From contig NZ_NOLJ01000008.1 in the NCBI RefSeq assembly GCF_002246015.1, positions 196,553-260,552 on the forward strand: a stretch of 64,000 bases of DNA, given 5' to 3'. This document shows, piece after piece, positions 27,171 through 36,145 of this stretch. This DNA comes from Nostoc sp. 'Peltigera membranacea cyanobiont' 210A (GTDB lineage: Bacteria; Cyanobacteriota; Cyanobacteriia; Cyanobacteriales; Nostocaceae). Position 1 is the stretch's first letter. Each line of letters starts with the position of its first letter. The notes beneath the pieces were generated by a model that saw only the letters and a program-made list of their open reading frames with translations, was not told the DNA's origin and did no database searches. Position numbers and translations under genes: made by a program.

Positions 27171-29198
27171 ATGGAAATAATAACTAATTCATTGGCTCAA
27201 AATAAAAATGAATTACTCATGACTAATTGTCAACCTTCATTATCAGAAAAAAGCTTAGAACCAGATAATTTAATATTACCTATTTTGAAAGAATCCGAAA
27301 AAAACCTACTAATAGAGTGGAATCATACTCAAACTGATTATCCTCAACAAGCGTGTATTCATCAGTTGTTTGAAGCACAAGTAGAGAAAACACCTGATGC
27401 TGTAGCACTAATTTTTAATAATCAGCATCTCACTTATAGAGATTTGAATAGTCGTGCTAATCAACTAGCAAAACATTTACAATCACTAGGGGTAGGAACA
27501 GAAATTCTTGTAGGAATCTGCATAGAGCGCTCCTTAGAAATGGTTGTAGCACTCTTAGCTATCCTTAAAGCAGGTGGAGCTTATGTACCATTAGATCCAG
27601 GATATCCACAAGAACGTTTAGCTTTCATGCTGTCAGATACCCAGGTATCTGTATTATTAACTCAAAAAGAACTAGTTGCCAAATTACCTACTCACACAGC
27701 ATTTGTAATTTGCCTAGATGCAGATTGGAATACAATTGCCCTAAATAAAAAAGAGAACCTCAGCACTAGTGTTACTGCTGATAACTTGGCTTATGTCATG
27801 TATACATCAGGTTCTACAGGTACACCCAAAGGTGTTAGCGTTATCCATCGTGGTGTAGTTAGGTTAGTCAAAGAAACTAATTATGCTCAACTCACGCCTG
27901 AAGAAGTAATTCTGCAACTTGCTCCTATTTCCTTTGATGCTTCCACTTTTGAAATTTGGGGTTGCTTACTTAATGGTGGGCGACTAGTAATTTACCCTCC
28001 TAATACACCATCTTTAGAAGAATTAGGGCAGATTATTCAGCAATACCAAGTTACTACTCTTTGGCTGACAGCCGGTTTATTCCACCTGATAGTAGATGAA
28101 AAAATTGATGCTTTAAAATCCTTGCGTCAACTTTTAGCGGGTGGTGATGTCTTATCTGTTCCTCATGTACAGAAGTTTCTCCAAACAGTAGAGAACTGTC
28201 AACTAATTAATGGTTATGGGCCAACTGAGAATACAACTTTTACCTGTTGCCATCCGATAACAGCCCCACTGCAACCAAATGTCTCTATTCCTATTGGTCG
28301 CCCAATTGCTAACACCCAAGTTTATATATTAGATAACAACCTCCAATCAGTATCAATTGGAGAAGCTGGTGAATTGTACATTGGTGGTGATGGATTAGCT
28401 AGAGGCTATTTAAACCGCCCTGACCTAACTGCCAAAAAATTCATTTCTCACTTATTTGATAACAATTTAGCAATGCGCCTTTACAAAACGGGAGATGTAG
28501 CTCGTTATCTTCCAGATGGCAATATTGAGTTTTTAGGTCGTATTGACAATCAGGTAAAAATTCGCGGTTTCCGAATTGAACTAGGGGAAATTGAGCGAGA
28601 AATTGCACAACATCCTGACGTTCGGGAAATTGTCGTCTTAGCTCGTCAAGATGAAGCAGGTGAAAAACAGTTAACGGCTTATATTGTTCCTCAATATAAC
28701 AGTGGATATACGCACAATAAATTACGTAGTTTCTTACAACAGCGACTACCTAATTACATGGTGCCATCAGCATTTGTGATGTTAGAATCACTGCCTTTGA
28801 CTGCAAATGGCAAAGTAGATAGACATAAATTGCCAGCACCAAGTAGAGAACGTCCACAACTGGAACAAGCGTACATTGCTCCACAAACAGATTTAGAACG
28901 TCTGCTTGCAGGTATTTTATCCGAACTGCTCAAAATCCATCGCGTTGGGATTGATGATAATTTCTTTGATTTGGGAGCAACTTCAATCTCAATTCTACAA
29001 GTTGCTGCGCGAGTAAAACAGGAACTTGGTATTGAGCTACCTGCTGTGAAGCTATTTCAGTATTCAACAATTGGCTCTTTAGCAAACTATTTGCATTCAA
29101 ACCAGAACAGCCAACCGTCTTCTGACAAGCTGCAAAATCGCGCCCAACGCCAACAAGCAGCTCGGACTCGTCGCCGTAATCATCAACAAGGTGTTTAA
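27171..29198 (+). CDS. NRPS loading module: adenylation domain and peptidyl carrier
   Basis: Encodes 675 residues: an adenylation domain (about 55-545) and a carrier protein (about 580-650, phosphopantetheine Ser near 605 in DLGATSIS). There is no condensation domain, so it should start the assembly line. Core motifs are intact: YTSGSTGTPKG (about 209-219), GYGPTENTT, GRIDNQVKIRG and NGKVDRHK. Aligning by eye to GrsA gives the specificity code DAFLLGGTFK, close to codes known for valine and other aliphatic amino acids. That is a manual reading and only suggestive. The gene ends three bases before the PKS start, so the two are surely cotranscribed and probably coupled; the carrier would hand its aminoacyl group to the downstream ketosynthase. 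The C-terminal 30 residues are basic and Q-rich, perhaps a docking segment. Confidence 0.85.
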   Translation: MEIITNSLAQNKNELLMTNCQPSLSEKSLEPDNLILPILKESEKNLLIEWNHTQTDYPQQACIHQLFEAQVEKTPDAVALIFNNQHLTYRDLNSRANQLAKHLQSLGVGTEILVGICIERSLEMVVALLAILKAGGAYVPLDPGYPQERLAFMLSDTQVSVLLTQKELVAKLPTHTAFVICLDADWNTIALNKKENLSTSVTADNLAYVMYTSGSTGTPKGVSVIHRGVVRLVKETNYAQLTPEEVILQLAPISFDASTFEIWGCLLNGGRLVIYPPNTPSLEELGQIIQQYQVTTLWLTAGLFHLIVDEKIDALKSLRQLLAGGDVLSVPHVQKFLQTVENCQLINGYGPTENTTFTCCHPITAPLQPNVSIPIGRPIANTQVYILDNNLQSVSIGEAGELYIGGDGLARGYLNRPDLTAKKFISHLFDNNLAMRLYKTGDVARYLPDGNIEFLGRIDNQVKIRGFRIELGEIEREIAQHPDVREIVVLARQDEAGEKQLTAYIVPQYNSGYTHNKLRSFLQQRLPNYMVPSAFVMLESLPLTANGKVDRHKLPAPSRERPQLEQAYIAPQTDLERLLAGILSELLKIHRVGIDDNFFDLGATSISILQVAARVKQELGIELPAVKLFQYSTIGSLANYLHSNQNSQPSSDKLQNRAQRQQAARTRRRNHQQGV

Positions 29199-29201
29199 AC
29201 A

Positions 29202-32200
29202 ATGGTAAATATCCAAGCATCCGATAACCAAGATCCTATTGATGGTGTTGCCATTATTGGCATGGTAGGAAGATTTCCTGGCGCTGGAAATGTCGATGAG
29301 TTTTGGCGCAATCTCTGTGAAGGATTAGAATCAACGACTTTCTTTCAAGATGAAGAACTAGATCCTAGTATCGATCCGAACCTTTGCAAAGATCCTAGCT
29401 ATGTAAAAGCTAGAGGGATAATTCCTGGGGGAGAAACCTTTGATGCCGCTTTCTTTGGCATTAATCCACTTGAAGCTGTGGTTATGGACCCACAGGCTAG
29501 AGTATTCCTAGAGTTGGTTTATGAAGCCCTAGAAAATGCTGGTTATGAATCAGAGTCTTTTGAGGGTTTGATTGGTTTATACGCTGGTTGTGGTCAAAAT
29601 ACTTATTTTGCTAACCATATTGCTGGTCGCATGGAAATTGTCGATCGCATCGGTGAGTTCCAAACGATGTTAGCCAATGAAAAAGACTTTTTAACCACCC
29701 GTGCTGCTTACAAACTCAACCTCAAAGGCCCAGCCGTCAGCGTCAATACAGCCTGTTCCACTTCTTTGGTAGCAGTCATTCAGGCTTGCCAAGCCTTAAC
29801 CAGCTATCAGTGCGATTTAGCTTTGTCTGGTGGTGTATCTATGACTACACCCCAAAATAGCGGTTATATGGCTCAAGAAGGCAGTATGCTGTCTGGAGAT
29901 GGGCATTGTCGTCCCTTTGATGCCAGCGCTCAGGGCACAATGTTCAACAATGGCGCAGGAGTGGTTGTCCTGAAGCGTTTAGAAGATGCACTCAATGATG
30001 GCGATCGCATCTATGCTGTAATTCGAGGTTCTGGTATTAATAATGACGGCGCTGATAAGGTGAGCTTTACCGCTCCCAGTGTAGACGGGCAAGCAGAGGC
30101 CATTGCAATGGCCCAAGCTTATGCCAACTTCCACCCAGAAACCATCTCTTATATTGAAGCTCACGGCACAGCTACACCTTTAGGCGACCCAATTGAAATT
30201 GAAGCGCTGACGCAAGCATTCCGGGTGCATACAGATGCTAAACAATTTTGTGCGATCGGCTCTCTTAAAAGCAATGTCGGACATTTAGTTGCGGCGGCTG
30301 GAGTAGCAGGGTTAATTAAAACCGCTCTCGCCCTGCATTATAAAAAGATCCCACCTAGTTTAAATTTTGAGGCTCCTAATCCCAAGATTGACCTTGCCAA
30401 CAGCCCCTTCTATGTAAATACCAAACTAGCTGAATGGTCGGAGGGTGAAACTCCGCGACGAGCTGGTGTAAGTTCTTTTGGTGTGGGCGGTACTAATGCT
30501 CATATTGTGCTAGAAGAAGCGCCACAAATCCAAAGTTCCGGATCTTCGCGTCCACAGCAGCTATTGTTGCTCTCGGCAAAAACTAGTCAAGCTTTGGAGG
30601 CTGCAACAGCTAATTTACAGCAGCATTTGCAATACAATGCCGAAATTAATTTAGCTGATGTAGCTTATACCTTACAGCGAGGACGCAAAGCTTTTAACTA
30701 CCGACGCAGTATAGTTTGTCACGATATTACAGATGCGATCGCAGCTCTCCAATCTTTAGATCCAAATCAAGTAAATACCCGTCATACAGAAATTCGCAAT
30801 CCAGCCGTTGTCTTCATGTTCCCCGGACAAGGATCGCAATATGTGGACATGGGACTAAATCTCTACAACCACGAACCTGTATTTCAAGAAGCAGTGGATG
30901 AATGTGCTGAAATGCTTAAGCCTTTACTGGGCAGGGATTTACGAGAAATCATCTATCCAGCACCGAGCGATGCCTACGGCGGGCTACGCCTACGCGAAAC
31001 TGCGGCTATCTCCCTGCGGCAAACCTGCTTTACCCAACCAGCATTATTTGTCATTGAATACGCTTTAGCGCAACTGTGGCAAAGTTGGGGAGTCAAGCCC
31101 CAAGCCATGATTGGCCACAGCATTGGCGAATTTGTCGCTGCTTGTATAGCGGGTGTATTTACCTTAGAAGATGCACTGATGTTAGTTGCAACTCGCGGTC
31201 GCTTAATGTGGGAGTTACCGGCAGGGGCTATGCTTTCAGTGCGCCTACCAGCCAAAGAGGTAGAGCCGCGATTGAGTGCAGAACTAGCGATCGCTGCAAT
31301 TAATGGCCCTTCTCTGTGTGTAGTTTCTGGTCCCACAGAGGCGATCGCGACTCTGCAAAAACAATTAGAAAGCGAAGAAGTTGTTTGTCGCCATTTACAC
31401 ACTTCCCACGCTTTCCACTCCCCAATGATGGATAGTATCATTCACCCCTTTGCAGAGGTAGTTGGAAAGGTTAAATTATCGCCACCCCAAATTCCCTTTG
31501 TATCCACAGTTACCGCCGACTGGATTACAGCCCAGCAAGCAACCGATCCGATGTATTGGGCTACACATCTGCGTCAGACTGTGCGATTTGCGGAGGGTGT
31601 ACAAACCTTATGGCAGCAACCAGAACGCTTGCTTTTAGAGGTGGGGCCGCGAATCACAACTACAACCCTAGCCCGCCAACAAGCAAAAGATATTAAACAA
31701 CAGATAGCGATTCCTTCTCTGGGTGATAACGCCGAGAACGAAGCCGAATGGACGGCATTACTCAAGGCAGTAGGACAACTGTGGCTAGCAGGAGTATCTA
31801 TTGACTGGAGCAACTTCTATCAAAGGGAAACGCGACAACGAATTCCTCTACCTACTTATCCCTTTGAACGCCAACGCTTCTGGATTGATCCTCCACCTCA
31901 TCCCAATCGTGCAGCAACTCCCAAACTTTTAAATCCCCAATTATTAGAAAAGGCCCAAACTATGACAACATCCCCTCAGCAAAAGCTTATTCCACTGCTC
32001 AAAGAAATTATCGAAGAAACTTCAGGATTGGAAATTGCTAGTATTGACGACTCGACAACGTTTTTAGAAATAGGATTAGATTCTTTATCTCTGACACAAG
32101 TCGGGCTAGCGTTAAAGAAAAAATTTAAAGTCAAAGTAACACTTAGGCAGTTACTAGAAATTTACCCCAATTTAGGAACACTGGCTGACTTTATAAATTC

Positions 32201-34160
32201 AGCTTTGTCTCCCGAAACTTTATCCGAATTAGGATTAACAGAAACCGTTGCAGATATCGTTCCAGAAGCCCTATTGCCAGAACCTGCACTTGTAAACACA
32301 TCACCCACCTTGGTAGTTCATGAAGTTCATACAAATGGATCAAATGGATCTGCACCTAAGATTTCCCTCCAACCTGCTGCATCTAGTAGCATTCTAGAAG
32401 GTGTGATTAATCAGCAGCTACAAATTATGAGCCAGCAATTGGCGTTATTGGGTAATAGCAGTCAATCTGTAACAGTCCCAGTTGTACCTGCGGCGACATC
32501 TCAAAATAATGGTGTCAAGCCACAAAAGGCTGTATCTATCCCCCCAACCCAAACCAGCAAAGAATCACAAGTATCTGTAGATACCGAGTCAAATGGTGCT
32601 AAAAAGGCATTCGGTGCGGCTGCTCGAATTGAAAAGACTCAGACTAAAACTCTCACAGTGCAACAACGCACTTATTTAGACAAAATTATCCAAAGATATA
32701 CAAAACGAACTCAAAAATCCAAAGAATATACTCAAACTCATCGCCCTTATTTGGCAGACCCAAGAACTGTTTCTGGGTTTAACCCGACGATGAAAGAGAT
32801 GGTTTACCCCATCGTGGTATCTCGTTCATCTGGTTCTAAACTTTGGGATGTTGATGGCAATGAATATGTCGATTTAAGCAATGGCTTTGGCTTGAATTTG
32901 TTTGGTTGGTCGCCACCTTTCATTACCGAAGCAATTGAAGCACAACTCAAACTCGGCATGGAAATTGGGCCGCAAACTCCCTTAGTTGGAGAAGTGGCAA
33001 AGCTAATGTGTGAGTTGACCAACTTTGACCGAGCAGCCTTTTGCAACACAGGTTCGGAAGCCGTTCTGGGAGCGATGCGGATGGCACGCACCATCACAGG
33101 ACGTAACTTAATCGCCATCTTTTCTGGAGCTTATCACGGTATTTTGGATGAAGTAATTGTTCGGGGTACAAAGAAACTCCGGTCAATTCCGGCTGCTCCT
33201 GGTATCCCACCGGAAATGGTGGAGAATATTTTGGTGGTGGACTATGATTCGCCTGAGTCTCTAGAAATCCTCAAAAATCGGGCTGATGAGTTAGCAGCAG
33301 TGATGGTGGAATCTGTGCAAAGCCGTCGCCCTGAATACCAGCCTAAAGAATTCCTCCAGCAATTGCGTGATTTCACGGAAGAAGCTGGTATTGCTCTGAT
33401 TTTTGATGAAATCGTTACCGGATTTAGAATTCATCCAGGTGGCGCTCAAGCGCATTTCGGTATCAAGGCGGACATAGCAACCTACGGCAAGATTGTGGGC
33501 GGTGGGCTACCAATTGGAGTCATTGCTGGCAAATCACAATATATGGATGCTTTAGATGGTGGGTTTTGGCAGTTTGGCGATGACTCCGTTCCAGAAGTAG
33601 GCGTGACTTACTTCGCCGGCACTTTCGTCCGCCATCCTTTAGCACTAGCAGCCGCCAAAGCAGTACTTCAGCATTTAAAACAGAGTGGCCCCAGCTTGCA
33701 GCAAAATCTCAATGCCAGAACCGATAAGTTTGTAGCGGAACTTATGGGCTATTTCCAGCAAGTTCAGGCTCCGTTTACAGCTTATAATTTCGGCTCCCTG
33801 TTCATGGTGAAGTCTTTACCAGAGTTTCCCTACGGAGATTTACTGTTTTACTTGCTGCGGGATAAGGGAGTGCATACTTGGGATCACCGTCCTTGCTTCT
33901 TGACGACAGCCCATTCCGAAGCCGATCTCGCTTTTGTAATGGCAGCCTTTAAAGAAAGTATTGCCGAAATGCAGTCTGCTGGCTTCTTGTCTGCACCGCC
34001 CATAGAAGTAACAAACCGCGAAGTTACCAATAACAGTTTACGTAATCGTCCTCCGCAACCTGATGCCAAATTAGGACGAGATCCCCAAGGGAACCCCGCT
34101 TGGTATATCCCCGATATCGAGCGGCCTGGGAAATATTTACAAGTCGCAAGTGTTTTCTGA
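29202..34160 (+). CDS. Type I PKS module with C-terminal aminotransferase (KS-AT-ACP-AMT)
   Basis: Encodes 1652 residues. Ketosynthase (about 13-440) with Cys in NTACSTS near 185, plus EAHGTATPLGDP and NVGHLVAAAG histidines. Acyltransferase (about 530-850) with GHSIGE near 640 and HAFH, the malonyl-CoA signature. Acyl carrier (about 925-1000) with GLDSLS near 957. A Ser/Thr/Asn/Gln-rich linker (about 1020-1150) leads to a glutamate-semialdehyde-type PLP aminotransferase (about 1195-1595) with NTGSEAV, FDEIVTGFR and the PLP lysine in TYGKIVGGG near 1428. There is no ketoreductase, so the beta-keto group is kept and aminated, as in iturin, microginin and microcystin-type modules. The extreme C-terminus (PDIERPGKYLQV) looks like the linker to a condensation domain, which starts the next NRPS protein. 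A short dispersed repeat is inserted in frame in the AT domain. Confidence 0.9.
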   Translation: MVNIQASDNQDPIDGVAIIGMVGRFPGAGNVDEFWRNLCEGLESTTFFQDEELDPSIDPNLCKDPSYVKARGIIPGGETFDAAFFGINPLEAVVMDPQARVFLELVYEALENAGYESESFEGLIGLYAGCGQNTYFANHIAGRMEIVDRIGEFQTMLANEKDFLTTRAAYKLNLKGPAVSVNTACSTSLVAVIQACQALTSYQCDLALSGGVSMTTPQNSGYMAQEGSMLSGDGHCRPFDASAQGTMFNNGAGVVVLKRLEDALNDGDRIYAVIRGSGINNDGADKVSFTAPSVDGQAEAIAMAQAYANFHPETISYIEAHGTATPLGDPIEIEALTQAFRVHTDAKQFCAIGSLKSNVGHLVAAAGVAGLIKTALALHYKKIPPSLNFEAPNPKIDLANSPFYVNTKLAEWSEGETPRRAGVSSFGVGGTNAHIVLEEAPQIQSSGSSRPQQLLLLSAKTSQALEAATANLQQHLQYNAEINLADVAYTLQRGRKAFNYRRSIVCHDITDAIAALQSLDPNQVNTRHTEIRNPAVVFMFPGQGSQYVDMGLNLYNHEPVFQEAVDECAEMLKPLLGRDLREIIYPAPSDAYGGLRLRETAAISLRQTCFTQPALFVIEYALAQLWQSWGVKPQAMIGHSIGEFVAACIAGVFTLEDALMLVATRGRLMWELPAGAMLSVRLPAKEVEPRLSAELAIAAINGPSLCVVSGPTEAIATLQKQLESEEVVCRHLHTSHAFHSPMMDSIIHPFAEVVGKVKLSPPQIPFVSTVTADWITAQQATDPMYWATHLRQTVRFAEGVQTLWQQPERLLLEVGPRITTTTLARQQAKDIKQQIAIPSLGDNAENEAEWTALLKAVGQLWLAGVSIDWSNFYQRETRQRIPLPTYPFERQRFWIDPPPHPNRAATPKLLNPQLLEKAQTMTTSPQQKLIPLLKEIIEETSGLEIASIDDSTTFLEIGLDSLSLTQVGLALKKKFKVKVTLRQLLEIYPNLGTLADFINSALSPETLSELGLTETVADIVPEALLPEPALVNTSPTLVVHEVHTNGSNGSAPKISLQPAASSSILEGVINQQLQIMSQQLALLGNSSQSVTVPVVPAATSQNNGVKPQKAVSIPPTQTSKESQVSVDTESNGAKKAFGAAARIEKTQTKTLTVQQRTYLDKIIQRYTKRTQKSKEYTQTHRPYLADPRTVSGFNPTMKEMVYPIVVSRSSGSKLWDVDGNEYVDLSNGFGLNLFGWSPPFITEAIEAQLKLGMEIGPQTPLVGEVAKLMCELTNFDRAAFCNTGSEAVLGAMRMARTITGRNLIAIFSGAYHGILDEVIVRGTKKLRSIPAAPGIPPEMVENILVVDYDSPESLEILKNRADELAAVMVESVQSRRPEYQPKEFLQQLRDFTEEAGIALIFDEIVTGFRIHPGGAQAHFGIKADIATYGKIVGGGLPIGVIAGKSQYMDALDGGFWQFGDDSVPEVGVTYFAGTFVRHPLALAAAKAVLQHLKQSGPSLQQNLNARTDKFVAELMGYFQQVQAPFTAYNFGSLFMVKSLPEFPYGDLLFYLLRDKGVHTWDHRPCFLTTAHSEADLAFVMAAFKESIAEMQSAGFLSAPPIEVTNREVTNNSLRNRPPQPDAKLGRDPQGNPAWYIPDIERPGKYLQVASVF
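30972..30996. repeat. Short dispersed repeat inserted in frame in the PKS acyltransferase domain
   Basis: The sequence GCCTACGGCGGGCTACG continues with a second CCTACGCG word and encodes AYGGLRLRE, in the loop between the IIYPAPSD and RQTCFTQPALF segments. The flanking AT motifs remain in frame. The same word family is at 8632 and 34844. Confidence 0.55.
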
Positions 34161-34247
34161 AGTGCTTTAAAAAATCAAGTGCATAGAAAGTGTAATGAGT
34201 GTCTGTAATTTTTGCAAATAGTAAATACTCATCTATCCAGGTTTTGT

Positions 34248-34697
34248 ATGTCAGTTGATAATCTACTTGAACCGAGTTCTATAAAGTCCGATCTGAAGCT
34301 TCCTGAACAAATCATTGAAACTGATGTTTCAAACTTTCGGGAAAACTTTAACTCTTCTCACTTCATGTTTTCGCATAATCTTGCAGGATACCCTTTGTTT
34401 GAGATCCCCCGCTTAGTTGAGCTTGCAAATACTATGCTAAGTCAGGGTAAAACAAATAAAATCCAGTCTTATATCAGCAAAGTTCCTGTTAAGCAAAAGT
34501 GGAATTAGCGACCTGGAATCAAGCAAATTAACGAGGCGATCGCACATATTGGAGAATCGGATTCTTGGGTCATGCTTGAAGATTTTCAAGTAGACCCAAA
34601 ATACGCTACCTTGCTCAATCAGATCGTAACTGAACTCGAAACGCTTACAGGTAAACCCCTTCGGAAGCAAATGACCTGGATTATGAAAAAAATCTAA
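34248..34697 (+). pseudogene. Broken cupin-like (JmjC-type) protein gene remnant
   Basis: From ATG 34248 the frame encodes 86 residues, meets an in-frame TAG at 34506-34508 and continues in the same frame for 62 more residues to a TAA at 34695. Across the stop the text still reads as one family: FRENFNSSHFMFSHNLAGYPLFEIPRL before it and KQINEAIAHIGESDSWVMLEDFQVDP then LTGKPLRKQM after it. This matches my recall of the N-terminal region of cupin-like/JmjC-type oxygenases that begin FxFxHNLxxHPLFExPRL. The catalytic cupin core with its iron-binding His-x-Asp/Glu is missing, so the gene is truncated as well as interrupted. It may once have encoded a hydroxylase of the cluster. Confidence 0.65.
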
Positions 34698-34748
34698 ATT
34701 TTCTCAAATGACTAATTATTAAATTAGCCTGAATACTGAATCGGTGTT

Positions 34749-34912
34749 CTATAGCAATTCTAAATCATTTGTGAAATTTTCTATTTTAGACGCTCCGCGT
34801 AGCTTGTTTTTATGCAAGAGCGATCGTTACATCCTCTGCGGTAGCCTACGGCAAACAACTACGCGTCTACGTTAAAAAAATAATTTTCACAACTTAGATA
34901 GGATTGCTATAG
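34749..34912. repeat. MITE-like element between the cupin remnant and the acyltransferase gene
   Basis: CTATAGCAAT at 34749 and ATTGCTATAG ending at 34912 are the ends of an imperfect inverted repeat about 30 bases long on each side (arms continue TCTAAATCATTTGTGAAA against TTTTCACAACTTAGATAGG). The centre has a second inverted pair with CCGCGTAG and CTACGCG words and a copy of the GCCTACGGC word at 34844. Confidence 0.7.
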
Positions 34913-34937
34913 GTAGAAATTAAAACCAAAAAACTCA

Positions 34938-36080
34938 ATGTATAAACACATAAAATCGCTCACTTCTCTACGTGGTATTGCAGCCTTGGTTGTTGTTGTA
35001 CACCATTTTTCTTACTACGGTTTACCGAAAACAGGTTCAACTTTATCAGGCTATAGCGATTTTTTTAAAAATGGATATTTATCGGTTGACTTTTTCTTTA
35101 TTCTGAGTGGTTTTATCATGACCCACGTTTATGCAGATAATTTTTATTTAAAAGTAAGTTTAAATCACTATCGCTCGTATTTATTCTCGCGTTTGGCTAG
35201 AATATATCCTCTACATATATTTATTGTTTTTCTATTTATTGGATTAGAAATTACCAAAATATTCTTACTAAATACTTCTGCTTTTACTGGTAAATTTAAC
35301 TTAACGGCTCTTGTTGCCAATATTTTTCTTTTACAAGCATTCGACCTAAAATGCCCACCTTTATTATGGTGTAATACCTATTGGAATGAACCAGCCTGGT
35401 CAATTAGTGTAGAGTTTTTTGTTTATTGTATATTTCCATTTTTGCTATTATTTTTATTAAGAAGTAATCCTAAAAATGATTTTATAATTTATACTTTTAC
35501 TCTTTTTAGTATATTACTACTAATTACCTTTACCCGTGGCAATTTAGATACTATTATTGGCATCCCTTCAATAGCTAGATGCGGGCTAGAATGCATACTT
35601 GGTATTATAACTTATAAAGTTTACCTTAGAGGTAATTATAAAAAGCATTTTAATCTTAATTTTTTGGCAATTATAGCTATAACTTGGATAATTTTGATTA
35701 TGCATTACTACTGGCATCATTTTCGTAACATTCATGATTGGCTAATTTTACCAGCTTTTTCTCTACTGATTTTATCTGTATCTATCAACAACAATGGTGT
35801 GATATCAAAAATTTTAAATTCACAGTTAATGCTATATATCGGTACTATATCTTACTCAACTTATATGGTTCATTGGTTTTTTCAAGAATTGTTAAATTTT
35901 TTCTGGTTTTATAAATTTCACGATGCTTTTGGTAAAGGATTCACAGAATATCAAGCATTGACATCTTTAGGAGTATTTCTTATGATTATCTTACTGGCTG
36001 CATCATTGACATATAGATTTGTAGAAGTTCCTACACGTAATTATTTAAAGTCTACAATCTTGGGTAAACAAGGTATTTAA
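34938..36080 (+). CDS. Membrane acyltransferase (acyltransferase family 3, OafA/YrhL-like)
   Basis: Encodes 380 residues with about ten hydrophobic helices. The N-terminus has the family signature: SLRGIAALVVVVHHF with the expected R and His, followed by NGYLSVDFFFILSGFIM, and RLARIYPLH near residue 93. These enzymes transfer acyl groups (often acetyl) to sugars, lipids or secondary metabolites at the membrane. Its position between the PKS and the second NRPS gene, same strand, suggests acylation of the cluster product, but gene order alone is the evidence. The gene is more AT-rich than the flanking NRPS genes and is bordered by a MITE-like element, so it may have been acquired separately. 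Confidence 0.85.
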   Translation: MYKHIKSLTSLRGIAALVVVVHHFSYYGLPKTGSTLSGYSDFFKNGYLSVDFFFILSGFIMTHVYADNFYLKVSLNHYRSYLFSRLARIYPLHIFIVFLFIGLEITKIFLLNTSAFTGKFNLTALVANIFLLQAFDLKCPPLLWCNTYWNEPAWSISVEFFVYCIFPFLLLFLLRSNPKNDFIIYTFTLFSILLLITFTRGNLDTIIGIPSIARCGLECILGIITYKVYLRGNYKKHFNLNFLAIIAITWIILIMHYYWHHFRNIHDWLILPAFSLLILSVSINNNGVISKILNSQLMLYIGTISYSTYMVHWFFQELLNFFWFYKFHDAFGKGFTEYQALTSLGVFLMIILLAASLTYRFVEVPTRNYLKSTILGKQGI

Positions 36081-36145
36081 AGTCAGTATAAAAAAAAGAT
36101 TGAGATTTAACCACATTCAATAAACTGAGAAAATAATAAACTTTT

